The notes under the pieces were generated by a model. The model ran no database searches. It had not been told where the DNA came from and saw nothing but the letters and a program-made list of their open reading frames with translations. From Leptospira dzoumogneensis (GTDB taxonomy: Bacteria; Spirochaetota; Leptospiria; Leptospirales; Leptospiraceae), in the NCBI RefSeq assembly GCF_004770895.1, contig NZ_RQHS01000005.1, forward strand, positions 496,001 through 560,000: DNA of 64,000 nt, read 5' to 3'. Shown in pieces: positions 37,784-49,180 of the stretch (positions are counted from its first letter, which is position 1; every line of letters begins with the position of its first letter). The translations under genes were made by a program, and so were the position numbers.

Positions 37784-37806
37784 GGGACTCATATTGAGTC
37801 CCTTTT
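37784..37806 (+). terminator. hairpin between rplO and secY, possible attenuator
   Basis: Perfect 8-base arms GGGACTCA and TGAGTCCC with loop TAT are followed by TTTT. It looks like a weak rho-independent terminator inside the spc operon, 51 bases past rplO and 48 before secY. The T run is short, so read-through is expected. Confidence 0.55.
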
Positions 37807-37818
37807 GCCCGAAAAGGG
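37800..37818 (+). promoter_or_regulatory. alternative hairpin overlapping the rplO-secY terminator
   Basis: CCCTTTT and AAAAGGG pair around GCCCG. The left arm uses the final CCC and the T run of the terminator hairpin, so only one of the two can form at a time. That is the geometry of an antiterminator. No ligand or protein trigger can be inferred. Confidence 0.4.
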
Positions 37819-37853
37819 AATGACCAAGGACTAAGGAAAGAGAACAAAGCCGC

Positions 37854-39236
37854 ATGCTGACTTCGATTGCAAATATTTTCAAAATTCCAGAGTTGAGGAA
37901 CAAGGTTTTCTTTACTCTTGGCATGCTCTTACTCTTCCGTCTTGGAACTCATATTACTATTCCTGGTATTGATCCTAAAGTAGTTTCCGCAATCGCTTTG
38001 GATGCAAACGCAGCCGAAGGTCTTGTGGGGATGTTCGATATGTTCGCGGGAGGAGCTCTTCTGAACTTCTCCATTTTCGCGTTAGGGATCATGCCTTATA
38101 TCTCTTCTTCCATCATTATGCAGTTAGTGATGGTTCTTGTGCCTTCTTTACAAAAACTCCAAAAAGAAGGAGAAGAAGGTCGTAAGAAGATCAGCCAATA
38201 CACTAAATACGGAACGATCCTGCTTTGCGGAGTTCAGTCTTTAGCTGTGATCCGTTTGGCTCAACGCTGGTCTTATGGAGCGGACAATGCACCCGCTCTT
38301 CACCCAGGTTTGATCCATTCTTCTGTTGAATCTTGGTTCTTCTTTATTGCATTATTATCCATCACCACCGGAACAGTTCTTTTGATCTGGTTAGGTGAGC
38401 AAATCACTGAGAGAGGGATCGGTAACGGTATTTCTCTTTTGATCTTTGCAGGTATCGTAGGACGTCTTCCTGTTTCCGTAGCTCAGTTGTTCCGTGAGAA
38501 CTTCGTAGACGGACTGAATATTATCATCCTTCTTCTTTTATTCATTCTACTCATCGCGTTAACTGTTCTTCTTACTCAAGGTGTCCGTAAGGTTCCTTTA
38601 CAGTACGGAAAACAAATGGTGGGAAGAAAAATGGTCCAAGCTAAGTCTCAAAGCATTCCTTTTAAAGTGAATGGCGCGAGCGTAATGCCGATCATATTCG
38701 CTTCTTCTTTATTACTTTTTCCTCAAACGATCATCCAACAGATATCCGAGCTTCCTAACTGGGCGGGTTGGGTACTTCTATTGGATTATCTGAACCCATT
38801 CTCTCAGACTTGGTATCACGCTGCGTTTTACTTCTTCGTATATATCGCGCTGATCGTATTCTTCGCTTATTTTTATACTGCGATCCAATTCAATCCTGGA
38901 GAACTTGCGGAAAATCTTCGTAAGTATAATGGATTCATTCCTGGGATTCGTCCAGGTTCTCATACTAAGGAATATATCGAGAAGGTCCTTAATAGGATTA
39001 CTCTTCCTGGTGCGGTTTTCTTAGCAGGCTTGGCACTCGCTCCTTATATCATTATTCGTTTCTTGAATTTAGGAACAAACTCCGGTGGTGGATCTTTGGT
39101 TTACACTTTCGGTGGAACTTCTCTACTCATCATGGTAGGGGTGGCTTTGGAAACTCTGAAACAATTAGAGTCCCAATTGCTTATGAGAAACTATGATGGT
39201 TTCTTGAAAAAAACTAAAATTAAGGGAAGGTCTTAA
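37854..39236 (+). CDS. secY: preprotein translocase subunit SecY
   Basis: Channel subunit of the Sec translocon (460 residues, ten transmembrane helices). [46 protein letters not shown] and [18 protein letters not shown] segments are characteristic. Standard spc-operon place, adk next by 4 bases. No Shine-Dalgarno in the usual window, but AAGGAAAGAG lies about 15 bases upstream. Confidence 0.98.
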   Translation: MLTSIANIFKIPELRNKVFFTLGMLLLFRLGTHITIPGIDPKVVSAIALDANAAEGLVGMFDMFAGGALLNFSIFALGIMPYISSSIIMQLVMVLVPSLQKLQKEGEEGRKKISQYTKYGTILLCGVQSLAVIRLAQRWSYGADNAPALHPGLIHSSVESWFFFIALLSITTGTVLLIWLGEQITERGIGNGISLLIFAGIVGRLPVSVAQLFRENFVDGLNIIILLLLFILLIALTVLLTQGVRKVPLQYGKQMVGRKMVQAKSQSIPFKVNGASVMPIIFASSLLLFPQTIIQQISELPNWAGWVLLLDYLNPFSQTWYHAAFYFFVYIALIVFFAYFYTAIQFNPGELAENLRKYNGFIPGIRPGSHTKEYIEKVLNRITLPGAVFLAGLALAPYIIIRFLNLGTNSGGGSLVYTFGGTSLLIMVGVALETLKQLESQLLMRNYDGFLKKTKIKGRS

Positions 39237-39240
39237 GAAA

Positions 39241-39804
39241 ATGAATTCTATCATTTTCATGGGCCCTCCGGGTGCTGGTAAAGGTACCCAAGCAAAGATC
39301 CTTTGCGACACTTTGGGAATTCCTCAGATCTCTACAGGAGATATTTTGAGAGCTGCCGTTAAAAACGGAACCCAAATGGGATTAGAAGCAAAGAAATACA
39401 TGGATGCCGGAGACTTAGTTCCGGATTCGGTTGTTATCGGTATTATCAAAGATCGTCTTGTAGAGCCTGATTGCAAAAACGGATTTTTATTGGATGGATT
39501 TCCAAGAACCGTAGAGCAAGCGGATGCTTTGGATAAGATCCTAAGCACGGAAGGTTTGAAGATCAAAAGAGCGATCAATCTAGAAGTTCCCGATCAAGAA
39601 CTTCTGGAACGTTTATTAAAACGTGCAGAAATCGAAGGTCGTTCCGACGACAACGAGACTACGATCAAGAGTCGTTTGGAAACTTATAACAAGAAGACTC
39701 TTCCATTATTGGACTACTATGCTGCAAAAGGAAATCTCTCCCGTGTAAACGGAGTGGGGAACTTGGATACAGTCACAAAACTGATCGAGAAGGAGTTAGC
39801 TTAA
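39241..39804 (+). CDS. adk: adenylate kinase
   Basis: Adenylate kinase (187 residues), interconverts ATP + AMP and 2 ADP. P-loop [10 protein letters not shown] (8-17), NMP-binding region STGDILR and [10 protein letters not shown] are all present. It is a short form: the LID is a brief [12 protein letters not shown] stretch with no zinc cysteines. Between secY and infA, as in many bacteria. Confidence 0.98.
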   Translation: MNSIIFMGPPGAGKGTQAKILCDTLGIPQISTGDILRAAVKNGTQMGLEAKKYMDAGDLVPDSVVIGIIKDRLVEPDCKNGFLLDGFPRTVEQADALDKILSTEGLKIKRAINLEVPDQELLERLLKRAEIEGRSDDNETTIKSRLETYNKKTLPLLDYYAAKGNLSRVNGVGNLDTVTKLIEKELA

Positions 39805-39805
39805 C

Positions 39806-40024
39806 TTGGCGAAAGAAGATGCAATCACCGTGGACGGAACCGTTTTGGAACCTCTCCCAAACGCAATGTTCCGCGTTGAGCTGGAAAATGGTCATAAGGT
39901 TTTAGCCCATATTTCCGGCAAAATGAGAATGCATTATATCAGGATCCTTCCAGGCGACAAAGTCACCGTGGAACTTTCTCCTTACGATTTGACCAAGGGT
40001 AGGATTACCTACCGCAAAAAATAG
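39806..40024 (+). CDS. infA: translation initiation factor IF-1
   Basis: IF-1 (72 residues), an OB-fold factor blocking the A site during initiation. [31 protein letters not shown], spread over residues 11-41, is nearly invariant. The start is TTG, 1 base after the adk stop, a rare codon for this gene that may keep its level low. Confidence 0.97.
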   Translation: MAKEDAITVDGTVLEPLPNAMFRVELENGHKVLAHISGKMRMHYIRILPGDKVTVELSPYDLTKGRITYRKK

Positions 40025-40033
40025 GAACACGTT

Positions 40034-40147
40034 ATGAAAGTAAGAACTTCCGTAAAAAAAATCTGCACTAGCTGCAAAGTTATCAGAAGAAAAGGTGTGA
40101 TCAGAGTGATCTGCACCAACCCTAAACACAAGCAAAGGCAAGCATAA
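40034..40147 (+). CDS. rpmJ: 50S ribosomal protein L36
   Basis: A 37-residue L36 with the zinc ligands Cys11, Cys14, Cys27 and His32 ([15 protein letters not shown] onward). It is the standard small zinc form, set between infA and rpsM as usual, and short enough to escape ordinary ORF searches. Confidence 0.97.
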   Translation: MKVRTSVKKICTSCKVIRRKGVIRVICTNPKHKQRQA

Positions 40148-40149
40148 TC

Positions 40150-40527
40150 ATGGCTCGTATCGCAGGTATCGATCTTCCAAGAGAAAAAAGAATCGTTGTT
40201 GGTCTAACGTATATTTACGGAATCGGCCGATCCACTTCTCGCAAACTTCTCGCGAAAGCGGGAGTTGATGAGGCAATCAGAGTGAAGGATCTAACTGACA
40301 CTCAAGAAGCTGCTCTCAGAAAAGCGATCGAAGAAAGTATCAAGGTAGAAGGAGATCTTCGCTCCGAAAACCAACTCAATATCAAAAGATTGATGGATAT
40401 CGGATGTTACAGAGGCCTGCGTCATAGAAGAGGTCTTCCGGTTCGTGGTCAAAGAACCAGAACGAATGCCCGTACTCGTAAGGGTGTTAAGAAGACCGTT
40501 GCCAATAAGAAGAAGGTGACTAAGTAA
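40150..40527 (+). CDS. rpsM: 30S ribosomal protein S13
   Basis: S13 (125 residues) of the 30S head, contacting P-site tRNA and bridging to the 50[44 protein letters not shown] and NARTRKG are diagnostic when read in those parts. First gene of the alpha operon segment. Confidence 0.98.
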   Translation: MARIAGIDLPREKRIVVGLTYIYGIGRSTSRKLLAKAGVDEAIRVKDLTDTQEAALRKAIEESIKVEGDLRSENQLNIKRLMDIGCYRGLRHRRGLPVRGQRTRTNARTRKGVKKTVANKKKVTK

Positions 40528-40529
40528 TC

Positions 40530-40937
<408 letters not shown>

Positions 40938-40949
40938 GGTAGGAATAAT

Positions 40950-41573
40950 ATGGCAAGATATAGAGGACCTGTCGTTAAACTAATGAGGAGAGAAGGTGTT
41001 AACCTTTACCTCAAATCCAGTTTTACTTTCAATAGAGATAAGTTCCATAAAAAGGGACCTCCTGGAATGCAACCTAAACGGAAACCGAAAATTTCCGAGT
41101 ACGGTTCTCAGCTTCGTGAAAAACAGAAGTTGAAAAGAGCTTACGGACTTTTAGAAAAACAATTCCGTAGCCTTTATGAAGAAGCATCTCACGCTCACGG
41201 TGTAACCGGTGAAATCCTTCTTCAACTTTTAGAAAGAAGATTAGATAACGTTGTATATCGTTTAGGTTTCGCAGTGACTAGACGTCAGGCGAGAAACTTC
41301 ATCGCTCACAACCATATTTTGGTAAATGGAGAGAAAGTGGATATTCCATCTTTCCGTTTGAAAGTAGGCGATAAGATCGAGATCAAACCTAAATTCAGGA
41401 CTTCTGGTTTTATTACCCAGAATATCCAACTGGCTCAATCTCTGAATAATATTCCTTCTTGGGTGTCTTCTGATTTCATTCAGTTCTCAGGAGAAATTCT
41501 GTCTTTGCCGGAACGTCATCATATCGACATTCCAGTAAAAGAGCAGGTGATCGTGGAGTTGTACTCCAAGTAA
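40950..41573 (+). CDS. rpsD: 30S ribosomal protein S4
   Basis: S4 (207 residues), an assembly initiator for 16S rRNA and, in E. coli, the alpha-operon repressor. LLQLLERRLDNVVYRLGFA and the S4 domain RRQARNFIAHNHILVNGEKVD, quoted in part, are clear. No zinc-type N-terminal cysteines. Standard place before rpoA. Confidence 0.98.
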   Translation: MARYRGPVVKLMRREGVNLYLKSSFTFNRDKFHKKGPPGMQPKRKPKISEYGSQLREKQKLKRAYGLLEKQFRSLYEEASHAHGVTGEILLQLLERRLDNVVYRLGFAVTRRQARNFIAHNHILVNGEKVDIPSFRLKVGDKIEIKPKFRTSGFITQNIQLAQSLNNIPSWVSSDFIQFSGEILSLPERHHIDIPVKEQVIVELYSK

Positions 41574-41595
41574 TTTTATTGGGAAGGGTTTTTAA

Positions 41596-42573
41596 GTGTC
41601 TCTAAAAAGTTTACTCAAAGGATTTAAACGTCCCAAAAAGATCGAATTTACTACGGAAGCGAATACTCCGAACTACGGAAAATTCGTAGCGGAGCCTTTC
41701 GAGCGCGGTTTTGCGACCACAATCGGAAACTCTCTTCGTAGAACTCTAATGTCTTCCATCGAAGGTGCGGCTATCTCCGCTCTTCGTATCGAAGGTGTGA
41801 ACCATGAGTTCTCTTATATCGAAGGAGTCGCTGAAGACGTTACTCGTATCATCCTAAACCTCAAACAAGTTCGTATCAAATACGAGCCTGAGGATAAGGA
41901 CCAAAGCAAAGTTATCCATTTGGAATTGAAAGGTGCAGGATATTTCAGAGCCGGAGATCTGGCTGTGGATTCTTCCATCGAGATCATGAACCCGGATCTA
42001 CATATCGCAACTTTGAATGAAGACGCGAACCTTGTATTGGATCTGGAAATCCAAAGAGGAAGAGGATACGTTCCTGCAGAAGATAAGAAGAAGGATATAG
42101 AAGTTCTTGGAACTATCCCAATCGACTCTATCTTCTCTCCGGTCCAAAAAGTAATTTTTGAGATTTCCGAGACCCGTGTGGCTCAGAGATCCGATTATGA
42201 AAAATTGACTCTGGAAGTTTGGACAGACGGATCCATTTCTCCCGAGGATGCAGTCGCTCAAGCGGCTAAAATCCTTAAAGAACACCTTACAGTATTCATC
42301 AACTTCGAAGAAGAATTAGAGGAAGAAGAAGACGAGTTAGACGAAGCAGACGAGAAATTGAAAGCTTCCCTTTCCAAACATGTGGAAGAACTCGAACTTT
42401 CCGTACGTTCCCTAAACGTTCTTCGCAGTCTGGAGATCGACTTCGTTGGAGATCTGGTAAAAAGATCCGAAGAAGAGATGTCCAAATCTAAACATTATAG
42501 CGAGCAAGGTCTCGCGGAACTTAAGTCTAAACTTGCCGGTTTGGGACTTTCGTTCGGAATGAGAGATTTCTAA
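41596..42573 (+). CDS. rpoA: DNA-directed RNA polymerase subunit alpha
   Basis: RNA polymerase alpha (325 residues). The N-terminal dimerisation domain shows [20 protein letters not shown]; after an acidic linker ([19 protein letters not shown]) the C-terminal domain with the helix-hairpin-helix [17 protein letters not shown] contacts UP elements and activators. GTG start, 22 bases after rpsD. Confidence 0.98.
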   Translation: MSLKSLLKGFKRPKKIEFTTEANTPNYGKFVAEPFERGFATTIGNSLRRTLMSSIEGAAISALRIEGVNHEFSYIEGVAEDVTRIILNLKQVRIKYEPEDKDQSKVIHLELKGAGYFRAGDLAVDSSIEIMNPDLHIATLNEDANLVLDLEIQRGRGYVPAEDKKKDIEVLGTIPIDSIFSPVQKVIFEISETRVAQRSDYEKLTLEVWTDGSISPEDAVAQAAKILKEHLTVFINFEEELEEEEDELDEADEKLKASLSKHVEELELSVRSLNVLRSLEIDFVGDLVKRSEEEMSKSKHYSEQGLAELKSKLAGLGLSFGMRDF

Positions 42574-42574
42574 T

Positions 42575-43159
<585 letters not shown>

Positions 43160-43195
43160 TATATATAATCCCCGAAGAGATGGGAGATATGTGGG

Positions 43196-43228
43196 CCCCG
43201 GTGTTGGAAACAGCATCGGGGTTTTTTC
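43196..43228 (+). terminator. rho-independent terminator of the ribosomal cluster
   Basis: CCCCGGTGTT pairs with GCATCGGGG (two wobble pairs) and is followed by six T. It lies 36 bases after rplQ and ends the long tuf to rplQ run. Confidence 0.85.
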
Positions 43229-43289
43229 TTTTTATAAGAGAATAAATGTATTCTTGCTCACTCGGTAAAGTTTTTTAGAAGTATCTAAT

Positions 43290-44900
43290 ATGCTGTCAGG
43301 AAAGAGCATTGCCGGTCGGATAAACGAAGTTTTCCAAAAACTATTAAACCGATTGGATACGTTCCCCTATTGGGATCTTGTCTTATCCATAATCACTTTT
43401 ATCTATATTTCTTATCATCATGCCTGGCTTTCCGATGATGCATTTATCAGTTTTCGGGTGGTCGATAATTTTGCGAATGACTTCGGCCTTCGCTGGAACG
43501 TTGCGGAGAGGGTCCAAGTTTATACAAATCCTCTCCTTGTTTTACTTCTTCTTCTGCCGTACATTCTCTGGAAGAATATTGTAGCGCTTTCATTTGTTTT
43601 TTCTTTTTTGTTCGGGATCCTTTCCTTATTTTTCCTGAAAAAAATCTCTTCCTCTAAATTCTCTTTTTTTATAGCGGTAATCTATTTATTTTCCTCTAGA
43701 GCATTTATTGATTATACCTATTCCGGATTGGAGAACAGCCTGAATCATTTGATCCAAGCGGTTTTCTTTTTTATACTTTGGAAAGTCCCTGCAGAGCCGA
43801 AAAAAAGTAAATTACCCGCACTTACCTTTTGGGTTTCTATCGGTCTGGTTTCCAGATTAGATCTTATACTCGTTTTGTTTATTCCCTATCTGGTTTTATT
43901 CTTTTTAGAATATTCAAAGGGTTTGATTGATTGGAAAACCATTTTACGATCCGCTCTTTTTGGCTCTCCGATCATCATTTGGTTTTTATTTGCAGGGATC
44001 TATTACGGTTCTTTTTTGCCGAATACGTACTATGCAAAGACGAATATCACCGATACATTTTTGGAAACCGCCCTTCAAGGTTGGCATTATTATGAACGTC
44101 AGCTATTTTGGGACCCGATCTCTTTGTTATTTTTTCCGACAGTGATCCTGATCGGTTTCTTTTTTAAGAGATTCAATAGGTCGGCACTTTTGAGCCTTGC
44201 TTCTTTATTACCTTTTTTTCTATATCTGATCTGGGTTGGCGGTGATTTTATGGTGGGAAGGTTTTTTACTCCTGCTATATTTTTGTTCGGCCTTTCGTTG
44301 GCAAAGGAATTTACCTTCGATAAAAAAGAAGCCGTATTCCTGCTAGGTTCATTGGCTATTTATAATATTCTATTTCCTTTAACCCCTTTTTCTCCGATGC
44401 CTAAACAGATTTCCTACTATAAGGAGGCTCGTTCGTTCGAAACCGGAATGCCATATCATATAACGGACGAAAAAGGATTTTATTACTTGGATACCGGGTT
44501 GGCATTCCGTAAATATCCATCCTCATGGCTGGCGAATTTGGCAAGTCGAACAAATGTTTTCGATGTAAAGGAATCTGTCGTAATACTAGGAATGATAGGA
44601 AGATTCGGTTATGTTTATGGACCGGATCATTATATCGTGGATCAGTTCGCTTTGGGCGATCCACTTTTGGCAAGGCTTCCCGGCTCAGGAAGGACAGGAC
44701 ACAAAAAGAGAAGAATACCGGAAGGTTACATAGAAGGTCTGAAAAAGGGGGAGAATGGGATTCTGGACCCGGACTTGAAACAATATTATGACGGTATCCT
44801 TATATTGACTCGTGGACCTATTTTTACTATAGAACGATGGAATTTGTTTTGGAAATTTCAATTCGGTGAATATAGAAAATATACAAAGGAATATAAATAA
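43290..44900 (+). CDS. GT-C type membrane glycosyltransferase
   Basis: A 536-residue membrane protein with about ten helices. The first loop carries LSDDAFISFRVVDNFAND and NPL, the DD-type motif of polyprenyl-phosphate-sugar-using GT-C enzymes such as the AftB-like group; the paired Asp are the probable metal or catalytic residues. The C-terminal ~150 residues are soluble and probably periplasmic. In Leptospira similar proteins are labelled LA_3751/LA_3752-like putative glycosyltransferases (memory). Sugar and acceptor unknown. It stands alone, 61 bases past the ribosomal terminator, and meets a convergent gene 20 bases on. Confidence 0.8.
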   Translation: MLSGKSIAGRINEVFQKLLNRLDTFPYWDLVLSIITFIYISYHHAWLSDDAFISFRVVDNFANDFGLRWNVAERVQVYTNPLLVLLLLLPYILWKNIVALSFVFSFLFGILSLFFLKKISSSKFSFFIAVIYLFSSRAFIDYTYSGLENSLNHLIQAVFFFILWKVPAEPKKSKLPALTFWVSIGLVSRLDLILVLFIPYLVLFFLEYSKGLIDWKTILRSALFGSPIIIWFLFAGIYYGSFLPNTYYAKTNITDTFLETALQGWHYYERQLFWDPISLLFFPTVILIGFFFKRFNRSALLSLASLLPFFLYLIWVGGDFMVGRFFTPAIFLFGLSLAKEFTFDKKEAVFLLGSLAIYNILFPLTPFSPMPKQISYYKEARSFETGMPYHITDEKGFYYLDTGLAFRKYPSSWLANLASRTNVFDVKESVVILGMIGRFGYVYGPDHYIVDQFALGDPLLARLPGSGRTGHKKRRIPEGYIEGLKKGENGILDPDLKQYYDGILILTRGPIFTIERWNLFWKFQFGEYRKYTKEYK

Positions 44901-44920
44901 GATCGGGAAGGGCTATTCTA

Positions 44921-46906
44921 TCAAAATCCCTTCGATTTTAGGAACTCGTCTAACTTACCTACGAGTGCACTTTCTCCATCTAACTCTTTTGCTTTTTCCA
45001 ATACCGATCGTGCGTCTTTGAATTTATTCAAAAGTCTATAATTATCCGAAAGATTGATCAGGTTCGCTAGACGATGAGGTTGGGTTTGCCGGACCTTCTC
45101 CGCTGCGTCTGCTGCACGTTGGAATTCTTTCATATGTTTATAACATAAGGACAATAAGAACCAGATATTATGGGATTCTTGGTCCAAATTCAAATAACGT
45201 TCTAACCATTTGGATGCTTTAGTGAATTCTTTTTTGTCGTAATAGATTTGTCCGATCAGTCTTGCTGATTCTTTAAAGTTTGGAGCTAAGTTCCAGGATA
45301 ATTCTAGAAGTTCGAGAGCTATTGGTACTTCTTTGTTCGCTATATGTTGTTTCGCTTGGTTGTACTTTGCTACCGCATCGTTATATTTAGGATGTTCCGG
45401 ATCTATTAGTTCTTTGTAACCGATGCGGATAAGAGAAAGATCATCAGCAATCGCTCCTACTCCGTGTAGTTTTCCTGCGATCGTGTCCAGATCACCTTTC
45501 GAATCTTCTACGATACGAACGAATAAGTTCTCATCCTCGTTCATCTTCCAATTGATCCCGTCTGAACTGATATTTATATCGTCTCTTCCGTCCGAACCTA
45601 AAAATAGAACGTCTCCAGGTTGCAGATAAGACTCATGAATTTTAATATTTGCTCCGAATGGGGATCCTAATTTCCATGAGGAAAGTTCGGGAGCTAAGAA
45701 AGAAGATCTATCATCTCTGAATAATACGGGCCAAGGATGTTCTGCGTTCAGTATGAATATTTTTCCGGTTTTATCATGTATCAATCCAAAGATTGCGGAA
45801 GCCATCATTGTCCCGTCGAATGTTCTGAATATTTCATCCAACTCTCTGTGAGTTTGTAGCATCCAAGCTTCCGGGTTGATATCGATCGTTTTTCCGTGAC
45901 TTGCAGAACGGGATAGTATATTATTTACAGCAGTTCCTAGTACGATCGCTCCTCCTGCACCCTGCAGGGATTTTCCCATCGCATCCCCATTTAAGAAGAA
46001 GGTCCATTTTTCCTTTTCAGATCCGAACAGTAGATTCCCGCTGATACAAATATCTCCACCCAGTTCGGATTCCCTGTTCTTGAATGTGAATTTCTTCTTT
46101 TGTTCTATATAGAAGATGGTACTCACATCTTGGGAAGTATTCCAGTTCGTCATGAGTGGTTTACTCAAGAGAGAAGTAAGATAATAATCCCCGTCTTGCT
46201 GGACCTTGAGAGCTTGGATCTCCTCCATTCTTTTGGTGACTTCCGTGGTTCTCTCGTCTACTTTTTGCTCTAAAGTGTTTGCGTATTCTTCTTCCACCGC
46301 GCCGATCCTGCGGAAGATCAGGATCACACTTCGGGTAATATAAGATACTACTGCTAAAAATACTAACTTTAAGGATTGTTCCGAAATGGATGCATATCCT
46401 GGGGAAATAACTTTGAGTTCATCTTCGGTGAATTCTACTCCTCTGAAGATAGTGTTTAAGATCACGAGCCCTTGTCCGACTACGCTGAATATTCCTGAAA
46501 GTTTTGCAACAGTTGGAGATAATAGTAATACTGAATACACGATGAAGATCATATTGATCGCGTATAGAATGATCTGGCGGATCACTCCGGATGCCATGTT
46601 CCTGTCCGTCCAGGAGGCTACAAACATGACTACGGATAAGATAGTGATGTCAGCGAGCACGGAAACTTTACCGACCATAGACGGGATCTTTCCATATTTC
46701 TTATTACAGTAATGGTTATAGTAAGCATAACCAAGCATGGAGCCTGTTCCGATCAGATACGCTGCATTTTGAACTGCTGAGCTCTGGGTCCAGGCGGCAG
46801 CGAGGGAGAGCAAGAATAGTCCTGCTAAACCGAATCGGATCCGATTGATCGTCAGCGGTCCGGAGGCTATAATTCTCTCCGTGATGAGTTCCTTTTTTTC
46901 TTCCAT
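44921..46906 (-). CDS. membrane PP2C-type phosphatase with C-terminal TPR region
   Basis: A 661-residue protein with an N-terminal membrane region of about six helices (20-205), a coiled coil (about 210-240), a SpoIIE-like PP2C domain (about 250-500) and a TPR array of about four units (510-655). Metal-binding positions are kept: LGGDIC, NGDAMGK, FLGSDGRDD and IADDLSL. NAEHPWPVL replaces the usual NAGHP. It is the second PP2C output protein in the window but lacks the 7TMR-DISM sensor; the TPR suggests a protein partner. Substrate unknown, probably a phosphorylated STAS-type anti-anti-sigma factor. Confidence 0.88.
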   Translation of the reverse strand: MEEKKELITERIIASGPLTINRIRFGLAGLFLLSLAAAWTQSSAVQNAAYLIGTGSMLGYAYYNHYCNKKYGKIPSMVGKVSVLADITILSVVMFVASWTDRNMASGVIRQIILYAINMIFIVYSVLLLSPTVAKLSGIFSVVGQGLVILNTIFRGVEFTEDELKVISPGYASISEQSLKLVFLAVVSYITRSVILIFRRIGAVEEEYANTLEQKVDERTTEVTKRMEEIQALKVQQDGDYYLTSLLSKPLMTNWNTSQDVSTIFYIEQKKKFTFKNRESELGGDICISGNLLFGSEKEKWTFFLNGDAMGKSLQGAGGAIVLGTAVNNILSRSASHGKTIDINPEAWMLQTHRELDEIFRTFDGTMMASAIFGLIHDKTGKIFILNAEHPWPVLFRDDRSSFLAPELSSWKLGSPFGANIKIHESYLQPGDVLFLGSDGRDDINISSDGINWKMNEDENLFVRIVEDSKGDLDTIAGKLHGVGAIADDLSLIRIGYKELIDPEHPKYNDAVAKYNQAKQHIANKEVPIALELLELSWNLAPNFKESARLIGQIYYDKKEFTKASKWLERYLNLDQESHNIWFLLSLCYKHMKEFQRAADAAEKVRQTQPHRLANLINLSDNYRLLNKFKDARSVLEKAKELDGESALVGKLDEFLKSKGF

Positions 46907-47107
46907 CCCTAATCGGCCTCTTTCGGAAATCGCCTATATAGTATTTGGATTAGTGAATATATTTTTGAACGTATCAGCTACAAATTTTTTATAGAATGTA
47001 GGATAGTTGTAAAAATATAATCTCGCCTCCAAATACTTAAGACGGAAAAAAATAAGAGAAAAGTAAGTGGCTCCTTTAAAAAGAATCTCGCAATTTAAAA
47101 CTTTCTC

Positions 47108-49180
47108 CTATTGTTCGGCCGGATAACCGCCATAAGTCATTTTGCCGGTTAAGTAAATTGGACTCTTCTTTTCGTTTAGTATCCGAATATTTAGTCCCGC
47201 TTGCAGAGTTTGCAATGTTTGGATATCAAACGTTGCGCCTAATCCGTCCACCAATAGTGCATAATGTATACTCTCATTCAGATCTTCTTCCGGATCAAGA
47301 TCGTCCCAAACCAATGCAAGGTTTCCGGAGCCACTTTCTCGATTTCTATCGTCCGTTAAGATTGCTTCATTCGATTCCTGTAATAGAGTTCCCGGAATTT
47401 GCTTATTGTAGATACGTTTTTCAGTGATTAAAACGGTATCATTTTTATTAAAATGAGGAGGTAGATAGATTTCCGTAGGAGCATCCGAACTTCTACCTTT
47501 CCAAATTACTAGGATAAATCTTTTGTCTCCGAAGTATTTTGTTCCATTCTGTACTGTCTTGATCGCAGCCCAGGCAAATACATTATTCCAAGTATCGTAT
47601 CCGATCGCGTTATAATGTGAGCTTACGGCTCTTCCTTGGATCCTTCTCACATAAGCCCTTTGTGTCACATGATAGTCCATATTGAAGGTCGTTCCATAAT
47701 TTCCGATCACCGAGAAGTCTTCGTTATTCCAAGCATCCTTGGTAGTGATAAGTTTTGAACTATTACCGTTCATATATTCATTATGTTTGTCATAATAATA
47801 ATCCCAATGCCATTGGGTCCCGGATACGATCGGGTTGTAGAAGTCTGCGAATCTTGTTTTGGCAGTCTGAGCCTTATCTGAAATTTCCATGGCTTGGTAG
47901 ACCGCGTTGATCATTCTAGGTGTATCTTTTGCTCCCACACCTTTTAGCCACATTCCGAATTCACTTAAGAAAGATGGAATATTCAAATACCTGGCTTCTT
48001 TTCGGATCTCGTCCAGATATTTGAAATACGTGGCGTTGTCTATTCCTGTCAGATCTGTTCCCATTCTTCCCGCGTCATAAAAGTGGGAATTGAATGCGAA
48101 TCCTTCTCCAGGCAGCGTAGTTAGATGTCCTCCTCCGGTTGCAGGGGCTACAACTCCTACGTTTGTGTTCCAGAAGACCAAAGGCTCCGCAAATACTAGC
48201 TTATTTTGCCATCCGTTTTGGGTCAGAGCCTCTCTCACCTTTCTATAAAAAGGCCAAAGTTTTTGGTTATCCCATTGTGCGGGACTTAATCCTTCCATTC
48301 CACCATCTACAGGTTCATTGAATGGGTCCAATCCTACGATATAGTCGAATTCTTCTGAACTTAACTTTTCTTTAATATAGGCTGCAGTCTTTCCGATCTG
48401 CCAGAGATATTCCGTCTGAACATATCTGGTCCCGGAAGATGTGGAAATAGACGCATTATTCCAGAAATTGCGAAAACCTCTTCGAACAGCTTCGTTTGTG
48501 AGATTATTCTGGCTCCAATTAGCGCAGATGATCCCGCAATATTCGGATGGATAAGAACTTCCGGAGATAATCCATGAAGGAGCGCCATTCCCGGTATGCC
48601 AGGAATTCTTATTAAATAGATGTCTTGAATAAAGATCTTGGTGGTAATCGAGTAGAATATACATCTTTTTGGAGATCGCCTTTCTCATCTGAGAAATAAC
48701 AGCATCCAAATAAGTATAATTGATCGTGTTCACAGAAGGATGAGTTCCTTCCCAAGCAATTGTGAATCGGATCATATTGGAGCCGGTGGTCTTTCCTAAT
48801 CTGCTAAATGCGGTTTCCGCATCTGAATCGTTTGCAAAAGGTTTGAAACCGTGTTGAACAAGTTTTACATTTCCGGAGATATTGAACCCTCGGAAGGATA
48901 CTTCTCTTCCTAAACCATCTAAGAAAATTTTATCAGTGACCCCATTATAGGTTTTATCTCCAACTAAGATCTTGCGTTCTAATTCGTTATTTGTATAATC
49001 CAGGCTATGAGGGGCAGGAATGTTCGGATTAGATCCCGAAATGGAATATTCGGATTTAGAATTTAGATTGGATCCGTTTCCAAGCAGGCCTATTAATTCA
49101 GGAGAACTATTTTTTTCCGGGCTGCAGGCGAAAATGCAGATAACACCAAGGGCGATTATATATTTTTGTATTCTCTTCAT
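47108..49180 (-). CDS. GH5 endoglycoceramidase-like lipoprotein
   Basis: A 690-residue exported lipoprotein (signal peptide with lipid Cys19 in CIFACS) and a GH5 TIM barrel with the acid/base Glu289 in DPFNEP and nucleophile Glu407 in SFLSEFGMW. ILLDYHQDLYS and AFNSHFYD are typical of endoglycoceramidases, which cut the glycan from glycosphingolipids; a beta-sandwich C-terminal domain follows from about 560. It would act outside the inner membrane, perhaps on host or environmental glycolipids. The linker after the lipid Cys is Ser/Asn rich. Single gene with AT-rich flanks of about 200 bases on each side. Confidence 0.85.
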   Translation of the reverse strand: MKRIQKYIIALGVICIFACSPEKNSSPELIGLLGNGSNLNSKSEYSISGSNPNIPAPHSLDYTNNELERKILVGDKTYNGVTDKIFLDGLGREVSFRGFNISGNVKLVQHGFKPFANDSDAETAFSRLGKTTGSNMIRFTIAWEGTHPSVNTINYTYLDAVISQMRKAISKKMYILLDYHQDLYSRHLFNKNSWHTGNGAPSWIISGSSYPSEYCGIICANWSQNNLTNEAVRRGFRNFWNNASISTSSGTRYVQTEYLWQIGKTAAYIKEKLSSEEFDYIVGLDPFNEPVDGGMEGLSPAQWDNQKLWPFYRKVREALTQNGWQNKLVFAEPLVFWNTNVGVVAPATGGGHLTTLPGEGFAFNSHFYDAGRMGTDLTGIDNATYFKYLDEIRKEARYLNIPSFLSEFGMWLKGVGAKDTPRMINAVYQAMEISDKAQTAKTRFADFYNPIVSGTQWHWDYYYDKHNEYMNGNSSKLITTKDAWNNEDFSVIGNYGTTFNMDYHVTQRAYVRRIQGRAVSSHYNAIGYDTWNNVFAWAAIKTVQNGTKYFGDKRFILVIWKGRSSDAPTEIYLPPHFNKNDTVLITEKRIYNKQIPGTLLQESNEAILTDDRNRESGSGNLALVWDDLDPEEDLNESIHYALLVDGLGATFDIQTLQTLQAGLNIRILNEKKSPIYLTGKMTYGGYPAEQ

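Noticed and set aside
44902..44936. GAAGGG/CCCTTC stem between the glycosyltransferase and PP2C genes
   Set aside because: Only six base pairs around a 15-base loop and overlapping the stop of the minus-strand gene; not enough for a bidirectional terminator call.
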